Made by a program: the position numbers and the translations under genes. From an uncultured Butyrivibrio sp. (GTDB taxonomy: Bacteria > Bacillota > Clostridia > Lachnospirales > Lachnospiraceae), in assembly GCF_947169445.1 (NCBI RefSeq), contig NZ_CAMVPU010000034.1, forward strand, positions 1 through 41,073: DNA of 41,073 nt, in the 5' to 3' direction. Of the stretch, positions 32,946 through 41,018 are shown piece by piece (within the stretch, counting starts at the first letter, position 1; every line of letters begins with the position of its first letter). Below the pieces are notes generated by a model. That model ran no database searches. It saw only the letters and a program-made list of their open reading frames with translations, and was not told the DNA's origin.

Positions 32946-33824
32946 TTAGTTTAACATAGCGTCTGTTCTTTGTAAAATATCGGAAAGCTGCGCAAACTGC
33001 TCCAAGCTTAAGATTTCGCCGCGGGCTTTCTCATCAATCCCCATTTTTACAAGTGCATCCTGCACATCCTGCCTGGAAACTCTGAGTACAGGGTTGTTTG
33101 AAAGTGAGTTAGAGAGCGTTTTTCTCCTCTGGTTAAAAGAGGTTCTGATAATCTCAAACATGTATTTTTCATCTCTAACCTTAACTGCCGGTTCACTATA
33201 TCTAGTAAGTCTTACTACTGCCGATCCAACTCCCGGCTGCGGAATAAAACTGCTTGGTGGCACATCCATAACAGCATCCGCTTTGGCATAATATCCAACC
33301 GCCAATGAAAGAGAGCCATAATCCTTGTTACCCGGTCCCATGACCATACGGTCTGCAACCTCTTTTTGCACCATTACAGTAATGCTCTCTATCGGTGCTC
33401 CGCTCTCAAAAAGCTTCATGATAATAGGTGTTGTGATGTAGTACGGAAGATTGGCAACAACCTTTATTGGCCTATTGTCGTTGTACTTACGCACAATCTC
33501 ATCAATATCCACCTTGAGCACATCTTCATTGATAACAGTTACATTGTTATATTCAGAAAGCGTATCTGCCAGAACAGGAATAAGGGTCTTATCTATTTCA
33601 ACTGCCACAACTTTTCCTGCTGCCTCTGCAAGGTACTGAGTAAGAGAACCGATTCCGGGTCCAATCTCAAGAACGCAGTCGTCCTCCGTAACTTTTGCAG
33701 CGCTTACTATTCCATCAAGGACATTACTATCAATCAAGAAGTTCTGTCCGAATTTCTTCTTTGCACTCATGCCATATTTGGCCAATACTTCCTTGGTGCG
33801 GGCACTATTTCCTAAATATGCCAT
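32946..33824 (-). CDS. rsmA: 16S rRNA (adenine1518/1519-N6)-dimethyltransferase
   Basis: This 292-residue KsgA enzyme dimethylates two adenosines in helix 45 of 16S rRNA during small-subunit maturation. The S-adenosylmethionine motif is VLEIGPGIGSLTQYLAE, the catalytic motif is NLPYYITTPI, and FGQNFLIDSNVL is the typical N-terminal segment. The C-terminal lobe contains FNQRRKTLSNSL. The start ATG at 33824 overlaps the tatD stop by 13 bases, a pairing common in Firmicutes. Also known as ksgA. Confidence 0.97.
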   Translation of the reverse strand: MAYLGNSARTKEVLAKYGMSAKKKFGQNFLIDSNVLDGIVSAAKVTEDDCVLEIGPGIGSLTQYLAEAAGKVVAVEIDKTLIPVLADTLSEYNNVTVINEDVLKVDIDEIVRKYNDNRPIKVVANLPYYITTPIIMKLFESGAPIESITVMVQKEVADRMVMGPGNKDYGSLSLAVGYYAKADAVMDVPPSSFIPQPGVGSAVVRLTRYSEPAVKVRDEKYMFEIIRTSFNQRRKTLSNSLSNNPVLRVSRQDVQDALVKMGIDEKARGEILSLEQFAQLSDILQRTDAMLN

Positions 33825-34594
33825 AAATCCTCCAATCTATACATTTTCCTTGCGTTTTCTTCTGTTATGCGGATAACTTCCTCTTCACATACTCCCTTTA
33901 TCTGTGCCATTTTAGTAACCACATAGGGAAGATACTGCGAAGAATTCCGTTTCCCTCTAAAGGGTTCCGGTGCAAGGTACGGACAATCTGTTTCCAAAAG
34001 AATTCTCTCAAGAGGAGTCTGCTCCACAACCTCAACCATCTTCCTGGCATTCTTAAAGGTCAGCACTCCACCAATTCCTATATAGAATCCCATGTCTACG
34101 CACTGTTTTGCAATTTCCTTCGAATAAGAAAAGCAGTGAACCACGCCTCCTATTTCCTGGGCGTTTTCTTCCTCCATTATCGAAAGAGTATCCTGTGCTG
34201 CATCCCTTGAATGGATTATTACAGGTAGTTTTTCTCTTCTGGCAATATCAAGCTGCTTCCTAAACCATATCTGTTGCAGCTTAGGTGCAGGATCAGGCCA
34301 GTGATAATCAAGACCGATTTCACCGATTGCAACACATTTATCGTCACGACTAAGTTCTATTATCTCCGAAATATTCTCGTCATTTAATTCCTCTACTTCA
34401 CTTGGATGTACTCCAACAGCTGCGTAAAAGAAATCGTATCTATGAGAAATTTCGATCGCAGCCTTTGAACTTGAAATGCTGGCCCCAATATCAACCACAT
34501 TTCCTATTCCGTACTCTTTTAATGAATCAATAAGCTCTTCTCTATCTATATCAAACTGCTCATCATCATAATGAGCATGTGTATCAAATATCAT
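33812..34594 (-). CDS. tatD: TatD-family metal-dependent DNase
   Basis: This 260-residue TIM-barrel hydrolase of the amidohydrolase superfamily has exonuclease activity on damaged DNA in characterised members. Metal ligands are visible in FDTHAHYDD (residues 3-11), GEIGLDYHW, IIHSRDA, VVHCFSY and the terminal Asp in LETDCPYLAPEP. The start ATG at 34594 follows GGAGATAATA. It heads the tatD-rsmA-TPR-glgB run. No convincing promoter could be fixed in the AT-rich 245 bases upstream, which also hold the divergent tRNA-Lys promoter. Confidence 0.95.
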   Translation of the reverse strand: MIFDTHAHYDDEQFDIDREELIDSLKEYGIGNVVDIGASISSSKAAIEISHRYDFFYAAVGVHPSEVEELNDENISEIIELSRDDKCVAIGEIGLDYHWPDPAPKLQQIWFRKQLDIARREKLPVIIHSRDAAQDTLSIMEEENAQEIGGVVHCFSYSKEIAKQCVDMGFYIGIGGVLTFKNARKMVEVVEQTPLERILLETDCPYLAPEPFRGKRNSSQYLPYVVTKMAQIKGVCEEEVIRITEENARKMYRLEDLWHI

Positions 34595-34767
34595 TATTAT
34601 CTCCGATTATTATTCCATTCACAAATTTTTTTGCGTTTTAAAAAAATTTTTTCCATGAATTTCTTACTTTTTAACCACCATCATATAATTTATCACATTT
34701 TTTATACCGTGAAAACCGCATAAATACTGCAAACTAAAAATTTTTTAAATTTTTTTCAAAAAAACAC

Positions 34768-34796
34768 TTGCATTAATGTATTTCACGTAGTAATAT
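34768..34796 (+). promoter_or_regulatory. Promoter of tRNA-Lys
   Basis: TTGCAT (34768-34773) and TAATAT (34791-34796) are spaced by exactly 17 bases. Transcription would start near 34803, about 37 bases before the tRNA. Confidence 0.7.
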
Positions 34797-34839
34797 ATCA
34801 CTTGTCGTTAAGACATGGCGACACAAACAAATAAGAAAT

Positions 34840-34912
34840 GCACCGCTAGCTCAGTTGGTAGAGCACCTGACTCTTAATCAGGTTGTCCAGGGTTCGAGAC
34901 CCTGGCGGTGCA
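34840..34912 (+). tRNA. tRNA-Lys (anticodon CTT)
   Basis: This 73-base tRNA folds fully: acceptor GCACCGC with GCGGTGC, D-arm GCTC/GAGC, anticodon stem CCTGA/TCAGG around the loop CTCTTAA (anticodon CTT), and T-arm CAGGG TTCGAGA CCCTG. The discriminator base is A. The 3' CCA is not encoded. It is one of only two plus-strand genes in the window. Confidence 0.97.
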
Positions 34913-34984
34913 CGCCGAGTACTGTTTTTGTGGGTATATCCCATGGGGATGGTACTTTTTCTTTGCGCGTAAATTGAGCCATGC

Positions 34985-35050
34985 AAAAAGAGGCATATGT
35001 AATCACCGTGGGAGCTTGCTCACTAAGGTGATTATATATGTCTCTTTTTA
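34985..35050. terminator. Bidirectional terminator between tRNA-Lys and the metallopeptidase gene
   Basis: A long imperfect stem pairs AAAAAGAGGCATATGTAATCACC-type sequence (34985-35007) with 35027-35050, with an inner GTG-GAGC/GCTCAC hairpin. Each strand ends in a T-run (CTCTTTTT). The converging transcripts of the plus-strand tRNA and the minus-strand gene would both stop here. Confidence 0.7.
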
Positions 35051-35052
35051 TA

Positions 35053-35102
35053 CGGCGAAAGCCGCGACAACGAGGAACAAGCGTAGCGGTTCCGAGTTTG
35101 TC
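35053..35102. repeat. Structured intergenic hairpins
   Basis: A CGGC-GAAA-GCCG tetraloop hairpin (35053-35064) stands directly beside an imperfect hairpin (GACAA/TTGTC outer, GGAAC/GTTCC inner, 35066-35102). They lie between the bidirectional terminator and the metallopeptidase stop. The function is unknown; they could be part of an intergenic repeat. Confidence 0.5.
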
Positions 35103-35127
35103 GGCATGGCGGATTCTCGAGTATCTC

Positions 35128-35685
35128 TTATTTTTTCCCTAGTTCATTTCCGTGGTCCTTAAGCCACCTTCTTCTATTCTTATAATCCGGAAGAATCTTT
35201 TCAACCTCCGCCCAAAATCTCGGAGAGTGGTTCATTTCTTTTCTGTGGCACAGTTCATGAACAACCACATAATCAATAATCTCTTCCGGCGCATTCATAA
35301 GCAGACAGTTAAAATTCAGATTTCCTTGTCCCGAACAACTTCCCCACCTGCTTTTCTGCATTCGAATAGTTATACGCCCGTAATCGACGCCAATTATTTC
35401 AGCATATTTTCTAACTTTTGAAGGAATAACCCTCTTGGCTCTTGTAGTCAAAAGCCTGATATCCTGCTCAGAAAGAGCCCTGCCCGTCTCAGGAGCTTTA
35501 TTTTGCTCTTCCCTTCGTTTTTGCATTTTTCTAAGGTGAATATCTATCCAGTCGGCCTTTTCGCCTATAAACCGGTTAATATCCCTTTCTGGCATCCTTC
35601 TGGGAGCTCTGACAAGCACTTTGCAATCAGAAGTTATCTCTATGCACAAAGACCTCCTGTCGCTCCTTATAAGCTCAATATCCAC
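35128..35685 (-). CDS. YgjP-family (DUF45) zinc metallopeptidase-like protein
   Basis: This 185-residue protein of the YgjP/WLM-like metallopeptidase group has a zinc site in VVHELCHRKEMNHSPRFW (the HExxH motif and a downstream His). Upstream KSRWGSCSGQGNLNFN is the other family signature. The N-terminal half (1-80) is a basic domain. The start ATG at 35685 is one base after the sufU stop, so it is translated from the suf transcript. Substrates of the family are not established. Why it travels with suf genes here is unclear. Confidence 0.88.
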   Translation of the reverse strand: MDIELIRSDRRSLCIEITSDCKVLVRAPRRMPERDINRFIGEKADWIDIHLRKMQKRREEQNKAPETGRALSEQDIRLLTTRAKRVIPSKVRKYAEIIGVDYGRITIRMQKSRWGSCSGQGNLNFNCLLMNAPEEIIDYVVVHELCHRKEMNHSPRFWAEVEKILPDYKNRRRWLKDHGNELGKK

Positions 35686-35686
35686 T

Positions 35687-36136
35687 TCACGCCTCTTTAT
35701 TAGCCTTCTCAGGGTGCTCTAACATCTCCTGCATTGTGTGCCAGCCAAGTACTGCACATTTAACTCTGGCAGGCATATGAGCCACATCCTGAAGTGCAGC
35801 AGCCTCATCAAGCGCTTCAATGCTCTCTTCATCAGTGATCTCGCCCTTGATCATGCCCATGAAGGTACCAGCCAGCTTAATAGCCTCATCCTTCTTCTTG
35901 TCTATGATCTGATCCACCATCATATCAACTGATGCCTGAGAAATTGCACATCCGCTTCCATCATAAGATGCACCCGAAATAACATCACCATCCAGCTTCA
36001 AATATAAAGTAATATCATCTCCGCAGCTTGGATTTACTCCTCTAAGCACCAGATCTGCATCCTCCATCTTGCCCTTATGTACTGGATGCAAATTGTGTTC
36101 ATTAACTATTTCACGATATAACTGTTTAAGCTCCAT
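35687..36136 (-). CDS. sufU: SufU-type Fe-S assembly sulfurtransferase/scaffold
   Basis: This 149-residue protein receives sulfur from SufS in Gram-positive SUF systems. Three zinc-binding cysteines are present in NPSCGDDITL, DGSGCAIS and ARVKCAVLGWHTM, plus an Asp next to the first. The start is the ATG at 36136, overlapping the end of sufS by 11 bases. A longer reading frame extends upstream but is just the alternate frame of sufS. It is followed at once by the YgjP-like gene. Confidence 0.93.
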   Translation of the reverse strand: MELKQLYREIVNEHNLHPVHKGKMEDADLVLRGVNPSCGDDITLYLKLDGDVISGASYDGSGCAISQASVDMMVDQIIDKKKDEAIKLAGTFMGMIKGEITDEESIEALDEAAALQDVAHMPARVKCAVLGWHTMQEMLEHPEKANKEA

Positions 36137-37355
36137 ATCCCATAACCTCTCTAACTTTCGAAAGCTTATCCAGGAACGCCTTAACTTCCTCTTCTGTGTT
36201 GTAGAAATATACACTTGCTCTTGCGGTTGATCCTGCTCCGATAAACTGCATAAGAGGCTGCGCGCAATGATGTCCTGCTCTGATGCACACATGATCATCG
36301 TTAAGCACTGATGCCATATCATGTGGGTGAACACCATCCATTATAAATGTCACAATTCCGCAGTGTTTTCTATAATCCTTGGATCCAAACACCTTTATAT
36401 AAGGCATTTTGGACAATCCATCCAGCAAAAGAGCTGTCAGCTTTTCTTCCTGTTCTCTAATTGTATCAAATCCTACACTTTTTAGATACTCTATTGCAGC
36501 AGCAAGTCCAACCGCATCTCCTGCGTTAACCGTTCCAGCCTCAAATTTGTGAGGAACCTCTGCATAAGTTGCTTCAGTTCTTGTCACATACTCAATCATT
36601 TCTCCGCCTGTTAGAAATGGCTGCATATTTTCAAGCAGCTCCATTCTGCCATAAAGCGCACCGATTCCCATAGGAGCCAGCATCTTATGACCTGAAAGAG
36701 CAAAAAAGTCAGCACCCAGCTCTTTTACATCAACAGGCATATGGGGAGTAGACTGAGCACCGTCAACTACGACAATAGCGCCCTTAGAATGCGCGTAATC
36801 CGCAATTTCTTTTACCGGATTAGTTACGCCCATGACATTTGAAACATGTCCAATTGCTACAATCCTGGTCTTATCTGTAATCTTGGACTCATATTCCTCT
36901 TTGGAAATAACGCCTTCCTCATCCGGTTCCAAAAATACAAGCTTAGCGCCATTTTTCTTTGCAACCATCTGCCATGGAAGGAGATTACTGTGATGCTCCA
37001 TTACGCTTACAACAATCTCATCACCCTCATGCACATTCTCAAGGCCATAGCTGTAAGCAACAAGGTTAAGAGATTCTGTAGTATTTCTGGTAAAAATAAT
37101 CTCTTCGCTTCTGGAAGCCCCTATAAAATCTGCTACAGTCTTTCTGGCATTTTCATAGGCATCTGTAGCAGCCACGCTCCAATCATATAATCCTCTTAAC
37201 GGATTAGCATTTACTGTCTTATAAAAGTTACTTACTGCCTCCAGAACCTGCCTTGGTCTCTGTGAAGTTGCCGCATTATCAAAATATATGTAATCGCTGG
37301 AATTTAAAATATCAAAATCCTTGCGATAATCCTGAAAACTACCCATAGGTGTCAT
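36126..37355 (-). CDS. sufS: SufS cysteine desulfurase
   Basis: This is a PLP-dependent enzyme of about 409 residues that takes sulfur from cysteine for Fe-S assembly. The PLP lysine is in ALSGHKMLAPMGIG, the active cysteine in RAGHHCAQPLM, and YFDNAATSQRP is the N-terminal signature of group II desulfurases. The start is taken as the ATG at 37355 after AAGGA; the ATG at 37346 is an alternative. The region above contains a hairpin (37379-37406), which argues against a start further upstream. Confidence 0.94.
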   Translation of the reverse strand: MTPMGSFQDYRKDFDILNSSDYIYFDNAATSQRPRQVLEAVSNFYKTVNANPLRGLYDWSVAATDAYENARKTVADFIGASRSEEIIFTRNTTESLNLVAYSYGLENVHEGDEIVVSVMEHHSNLLPWQMVAKKNGAKLVFLEPDEEGVISKEEYESKITDKTRIVAIGHVSNVMGVTNPVKEIADYAHSKGAIVVVDGAQSTPHMPVDVKELGADFFALSGHKMLAPMGIGALYGRMELLENMQPFLTGGEMIEYVTRTEATYAEVPHKFEAGTVNAGDAVGLAAAIEYLKSVGFDTIREQEEKLTALLLDGLSKMPYIKVFGSKDYRKHCGIVTFIMDGVHPHDMASVLNDDHVCIRAGHHCAQPLMQFIGAGSTARASVYFYNTEEEVKAFLDKLSKVREVMGYGA

Positions 37356-37378
37356 TCCTTCCTTTTTAAATATACGAT

Positions 37379-37406
37379 TTGCTCCATGTCCGAAGTCATG
37401 GAGCAA
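37379..37406 (-). repeat. Hairpin in the sufD-sufS intergenic region
   Basis: A perfect 10-bp stem (TTGCTCCATG, 37379-37388, with 37397-37406) has an 8-base loop. There is no T-run after it on the minus strand, so it more likely marks an mRNA stability or processing point between sufD and sufS than a terminator. Confidence 0.5.
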
Positions 37407-37424
37407 TTATTTCAAAAAAATTTA

Positions 37425-38594
37425 TTAAACTATACTCTGAATATAATACTGAACCTTCTGCATGATCTCAGGATCAGGAATAAGCCTTGCAACACTGTCA
37501 AGTCTCGCCTTGATCATGATGCGCTTTGCTTCTTCCTCGTCAATGCCTCTGGACTCCATATAGAAAAGAAGGTCTTCTCCAAGCTGGCCGATAGTAGCAC
37601 CATGTCTTCCGTCGACATCCTCTTCCTGACACAGAATAATTGGCATAGAACGGTTGATAACATTTTCGCTCAAAAGAAGTGCATCCTCCTGCTCATCTCC
37701 GGCAGAGCCTGAACTTCCATTCTTAAAATCAATAGTAAATCTGAGGGTCTTCTGAGCCTCATCCATCAATACGCCTTTAAAATTCATGATGGCGTCTGTC
37801 TTTTTGCCCCTGTGATCTGTCACATAGTTCAGATCAAGCTTATGGTCATTGCGGCAAAGATAACCCATATCGCTGTTAAATACAGCTTCTTTTGTAGTCA
37901 GATTGGTATAGCAGCCATTCCAAACATTCTTAGCACCAAGCTCAAGGGCAACGAGTCCAATCTTGGCCTTCTCAAAGCATGCACCACCTATATCATCAAA
38001 ATGCAGATACTCATTTCCAAGGAGCTGTGTCTTTACGACATTTACCGTCGCTCCCTCCTCTGCAAGAATTCTGGTACTGATTCCCAAAAATCCTGCATCC
38101 TCTTTTTCTGAGCTGTAATCCATGATCACAGTTACCTCAGAATCTCTTTTTGCATGAATCACCTGGGCAGAAAGTCTTCCCTGGCCATTCTTCATATCAA
38201 AGCGGATTACTATTGGCTTGTCCACCCTAGCGCCTTCATCCACTGTATAAACATCACATTTCGCACCTGATGCGATAAATAATTTATCAACATCAATGCC
38301 CATTCCTGTACGAAGAGCCTGATCATTATCCCTGTCCGAAGTGTCACCGTTTGGAATTCCGGGAACTCCTGAAGAAACAAGAATCTTTTCTTTTACTGCT
38401 CTGAAAACATCTCCGGCCTCGTCAAAAGATACACCTCTCTTAACTGAAACACCGCCATGTATTTCATCAGCCTCAGGGCTGGTCACATCATCAATTGTTA
38501 TATCTGAAGCATCAAGAATACTGTCGTTAACCTTGAGAAAATTGTAAGTATAGACAGGAAGTACATTGACCTTCATTTTCAAATCTGTATTCAT
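37425..38594 (-). CDS. sufD: SufD-type Fe-S assembly protein
   Basis: This 389-residue protein is a beta-helix partner of SufB and SufC. The C-terminal part has GRHGATIGQLGEDLLFYMESRGIDEEEAKRIMIKARLD (in parts), the usual SufB/SufD end, and RGKKTDAIMNFKGVL. The start is taken as ATG 38594, with GGGAG 6 bases before it; an upstream reading to 38630 lacks a ribosome-binding site. It is more diverged than SufB in its N-terminal half, as is normal. It lies between sufB and sufS. Confidence 0.9.
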   Translation of the reverse strand: MNTDLKMKVNVLPVYTYNFLKVNDSILDASDITIDDVTSPEADEIHGGVSVKRGVSFDEAGDVFRAVKEKILVSSGVPGIPNGDTSDRDNDQALRTGMGIDVDKLFIASGAKCDVYTVDEGARVDKPIVIRFDMKNGQGRLSAQVIHAKRDSEVTVIMDYSSEKEDAGFLGISTRILAEEGATVNVVKTQLLGNEYLHFDDIGGACFEKAKIGLVALELGAKNVWNGCYTNLTTKEAVFNSDMGYLCRNDHKLDLNYVTDHRGKKTDAIMNFKGVLMDEAQKTLRFTIDFKNGSSGSAGDEQEDALLLSENVINRSMPIILCQEEDVDGRHGATIGQLGEDLLFYMESRGIDEEEAKRIMIKARLDSVARLIPDPEIMQKVQYYIQSIV

Positions 38595-38662
38595 GTTTTG
38601 CTCCCAAAGCCACAATTTGCGCCATTTCACAAATCACAGCCACTAATCAAATAATTTTGGTA

Positions 38663-40072
38663 TCAATGTCCACTCATTTCCAGCTTGATAAGATTATTCA
38701 TCTCAACTGCATATTCCAGCGGAAGCTCTTTGGACACCGGATTAGCAAATCCGCTTACGATCATAGCCTTAGCATCTTCTTCACTGATTCCGCGTGACAT
38801 CAGATAGAACACCGCCTCATCACTGATTCTGCCGATCTTGGCCTCGTGTCCCACATCAGCATCGCTTGTGCGAATATCCATAGCGGGAACTGTATCAGCT
38901 CTGGATATGCTGTCCAGCATAAGTGAGTCACATGAAACCGACGCCTTAGCCTTTTTAGCTGTTTTCTGAATAGTAACGCTGCTTCTGTAGGTTCCGATTC
39001 CTCCGTCCTTAGAGATAGACTTTGTAGAAATATGCGAAGAAGTCCTCTCACCTATGTGTACAACCTTAGCTCCGGTATCAAGGTTCTGTCCCTTTCCGGC
39101 AAAGGTTATACCCGTAAACTCCATCTTGGAATTATCACCCTTTAAAATTGTCATAGGATACAGGTATGAAGTGTGTGAGCCAAAAGAGCCTGAAACCCAC
39201 TCCATGATACCATTCTCTTCTACAACTGCTCGCTTAGTGTTGAGGTTGTACATATTCTTAGACCAGTTCTCAATAGTTGAGTAACGAAGTCTTGCATTCT
39301 TGCCAACGAAAAGCTCAACGCAGCCGGCATGCAGATTGGCAACATTGTATTTAGGCGCTGAACATCCTTCGATAAAGTGAAGGTCAGCTCCCTCATCAAC
39401 TATGATAAGTGTATGCTCAAACTGTCCCGCACCAGCCGCATTTAATCTGAAATATGACTGAAGTGGAATCTCCACCTTAACATTCTTGGGAACATAGACA
39501 AAAGATCCACCGGACCACACTGCGCCGTGAAGAGCTGCAAATTTATGGTCTGTCGGAGGCACGAGCCTCATGAAATGCTCTTTTATCATGTCAGCATACT
39601 CGCCATGAAGCGCGCTCTCTAAATCTGTATAGATAACGCCCTGAGCTGCCACTTCATCCTTAACATTATGATATACAAGTTCTGAATCATACTGGGCTCC
39701 TACACCAGCCAGAGATTCTCTCTCTGCCTGTGGAATACCAAGTTTCTCGAAAGTGTTCTTGATATCCTCAGGAACGTCCTCCCACTTGCCCTTCATATCA
39801 GATTTATGTCTGACATAAGAAGAGATTCGATCCATATCAAGCCCTTCAATGCTGGGTCCCCAGTTAGGCATCTGTATTTCTTCATATAATTTGAGGCACT
39901 TTAATCTGAATTCCCTCATCCATTCAGGATCATTCTTCTCCTCAGAAACCTTAAGAACAGTTTCCTCGGTGAGACCTTCCTTCATTCGGTAAAACTCAGC
40001 ATCTGTCTCAACATCTTTAAAATCATATAAACTGCGGTCGATATCGGCCACTACCTGTTTATTCTCGCTCAT
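38663..40072 (-). CDS. sufB: SufB Fe-S assembly scaffold
   Basis: This 469-residue central scaffold of the SufBCD complex assembles clusters. Typical segments are EEKNDPEWMREFRLKCL near residue 46, WSGGSFVYVPKNVKVEIPLQ, FIEGCSAPKYNVANLHAGCVE, and ISDEAVFYLMSRGISEEDAKAMIV near the end (split at need). The start ATG at 40072 is 11 bases after sufC. It is the best conserved gene in the operon and has normal length. Confidence 0.96.
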   Translation of the reverse strand: MSENKQVVADIDRSLYDFKDVETDAEFYRMKEGLTEETVLKVSEEKNDPEWMREFRLKCLKLYEEIQMPNWGPSIEGLDMDRISSYVRHKSDMKGKWEDVPEDIKNTFEKLGIPQAERESLAGVGAQYDSELVYHNVKDEVAAQGVIYTDLESALHGEYADMIKEHFMRLVPPTDHKFAALHGAVWSGGSFVYVPKNVKVEIPLQSYFRLNAAGAGQFEHTLIIVDEGADLHFIEGCSAPKYNVANLHAGCVELFVGKNARLRYSTIENWSKNMYNLNTKRAVVEENGIMEWVSGSFGSHTSYLYPMTILKGDNSKMEFTGITFAGKGQNLDTGAKVVHIGERTSSHISTKSISKDGGIGTYRSSVTIQKTAKKAKASVSCDSLMLDSISRADTVPAMDIRTSDADVGHEAKIGRISDEAVFYLMSRGISEEDAKAMIVSGFANPVSKELPLEYAVEMNNLIKLEMSGH

Positions 40073-40083
40073 GTCAGTCCTCT

Positions 40084-40830
40084 TTAGATAAATCTTTCAA
40101 ATCCGTTTGCATTAATCTCATCAACAAGTGAGCCATCGCCTGTATGAACAATGTTACCCTTAACAAGAACGTGAGTATAATCAACATGCAATGATTCGAG
40201 GATCTTGGTGCTATGAGTAATTATCAAAAGAGCTCCATCCTTCTTTTTCTGATACTCTTCAATACCCTTTGAAACAGTACGAACAGCGTCAACATCAAGA
40301 CCTGAATCTGTCTCATCAAGGATTGCAAACTTAGGATTCAGCATAAGAAGCTGTAAAATCTCTGCCTTTTTCTTCTCACCGCCGGAAAAGCCTACATTGA
40401 GATCTCTGTCTGCATAGGATTCGTCCATAGAAAGAATCTCCATTGCTGCCTTAAGTGATTTCTGGAAAGCAAGGAGCTTAACCGGTGCGCCGGTCTGTGC
40501 ATGATATGCATTTCTGATAAAGCTTCCAAGAGAAATACCGGGAACCTCATATGGGTTCTGGAAAGAAAGAAACATTCCGGCCTTAGCTCTCTTATCTGAA
40601 GAAGCATCTGTAATATCCTGCCCTTCGAATAAGATATTTCCCTGTGTAACGCAGTAATGTGGGTTACCCATAAGAGTAAAACCAAGTGTTGACTTACCTG
40701 CGCCATTAGGTCCCATGAGAACGTGGGTCTCACCGGGCTTAATATCCAAATTAATATTATGAAGAATCGGAAGTTCATTATCTATTGATACTGATAAATC
40801 CTTGACCTGTAATAAAGACTGCTCTGACAT
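40084..40830 (-). CDS. sufC: SufC Fe-S assembly ATPase
   Basis: This ABC-type ATPase of about 248 residues drives the SufBCD complex. Walker A is GPNGAGKST, the signature is VGFSGGEKKKAEIL, and Walker B is FAILDETDSGLDVDA. THSTKIL carries the H-loop. The start is the ATG at 40830, with AAGGA 9 bases upstream; another ATG six codons earlier has no ribosome-binding site. It is the first gene of the suf operon, behind a consensus promoter. Confidence 0.96.
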   Translation of the reverse strand: MSEQSLLQVKDLSVSIDNELPILHNINLDIKPGETHVLMGPNGAGKSTLGFTLMGNPHYCVTQGNILFEGQDITDASSDKRAKAGMFLSFQNPYEVPGISLGSFIRNAYHAQTGAPVKLLAFQKSLKAAMEILSMDESYADRDLNVGFSGGEKKKAEILQLLMLNPKFAILDETDSGLDVDAVRTVSKGIEEYQKKKDGALLIITHSTKILESLHVDYTHVLVKGNIVHTGDGSLVDEINANGFERFI

Positions 40831-40874
40831 AACAATAGTTCCTTTCATTTATATAAGAAAAATCCTGCCAAATT

Positions 40875-40899
40875 AAATCCTACTAACTTAGTAGGATTT
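40875..40899. promoter_or_regulatory. Perfect 25-bp palindrome, candidate Rrf2/IscR-type operator of the suf operon
   Basis: Two 12-base arms, AAATCCTACTAA and its exact complement, flank a single C. The site begins one base after the -10 element of the suf promoter and covers the predicted start point, an ideal repressor position. The size and odd symmetry suit an Rrf2-family Fe-S sensor; the regulator gene is not in the window. Confidence 0.65.
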
Positions 40900-40928
40900 A
40901 TATTAACACCACAGATATGTGCTGTCAA
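40900..40928 (-). promoter_or_regulatory. Consensus sigma-A promoter of the suf operon
   Basis: On the minus strand TTGACA (40923-40928) and TAATAT (40900-40905) have the ideal 17-base spacing. The start should lie near 40893, inside the palindrome, with a leader of about 60 bases to sufC. Confidence 0.85.
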
Positions 40929-40970
40929 ACGACAATTAAACAAAACATAAGTAGTTTATCATAAAACCTC

Positions 40971-40999
40971 TTGACATACCACTTAAAAGTGCGTAAAAT
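40971..40999 (+). promoter_or_regulatory. Promoter of tRNA-Gly
   Basis: TTGACA (40971-40976) and TAAAAT (40994-40999) are spaced by 17 bases. It is divergent from the suf promoter, about 42 bases apart. Confidence 0.75.
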
Positions 41000-41018
41000 A
41001 CAATCTTGTCAGTAACAC

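Noticed and set aside
34595..34767. Promoter for tatD in the AT-rich gap
   Set aside because: Several TATAAT-like strings occur by chance in this composition, and none has a convincing -35 at the right spacing.
35687..36337. Longer N-terminal extension of SufU (about 67 extra residues)
   Set aside because: The extra part is the out-of-frame shadow of sufS; the residues do not resemble SufU and the ATG at 36136 has the family N-terminus MELKQLYREI.
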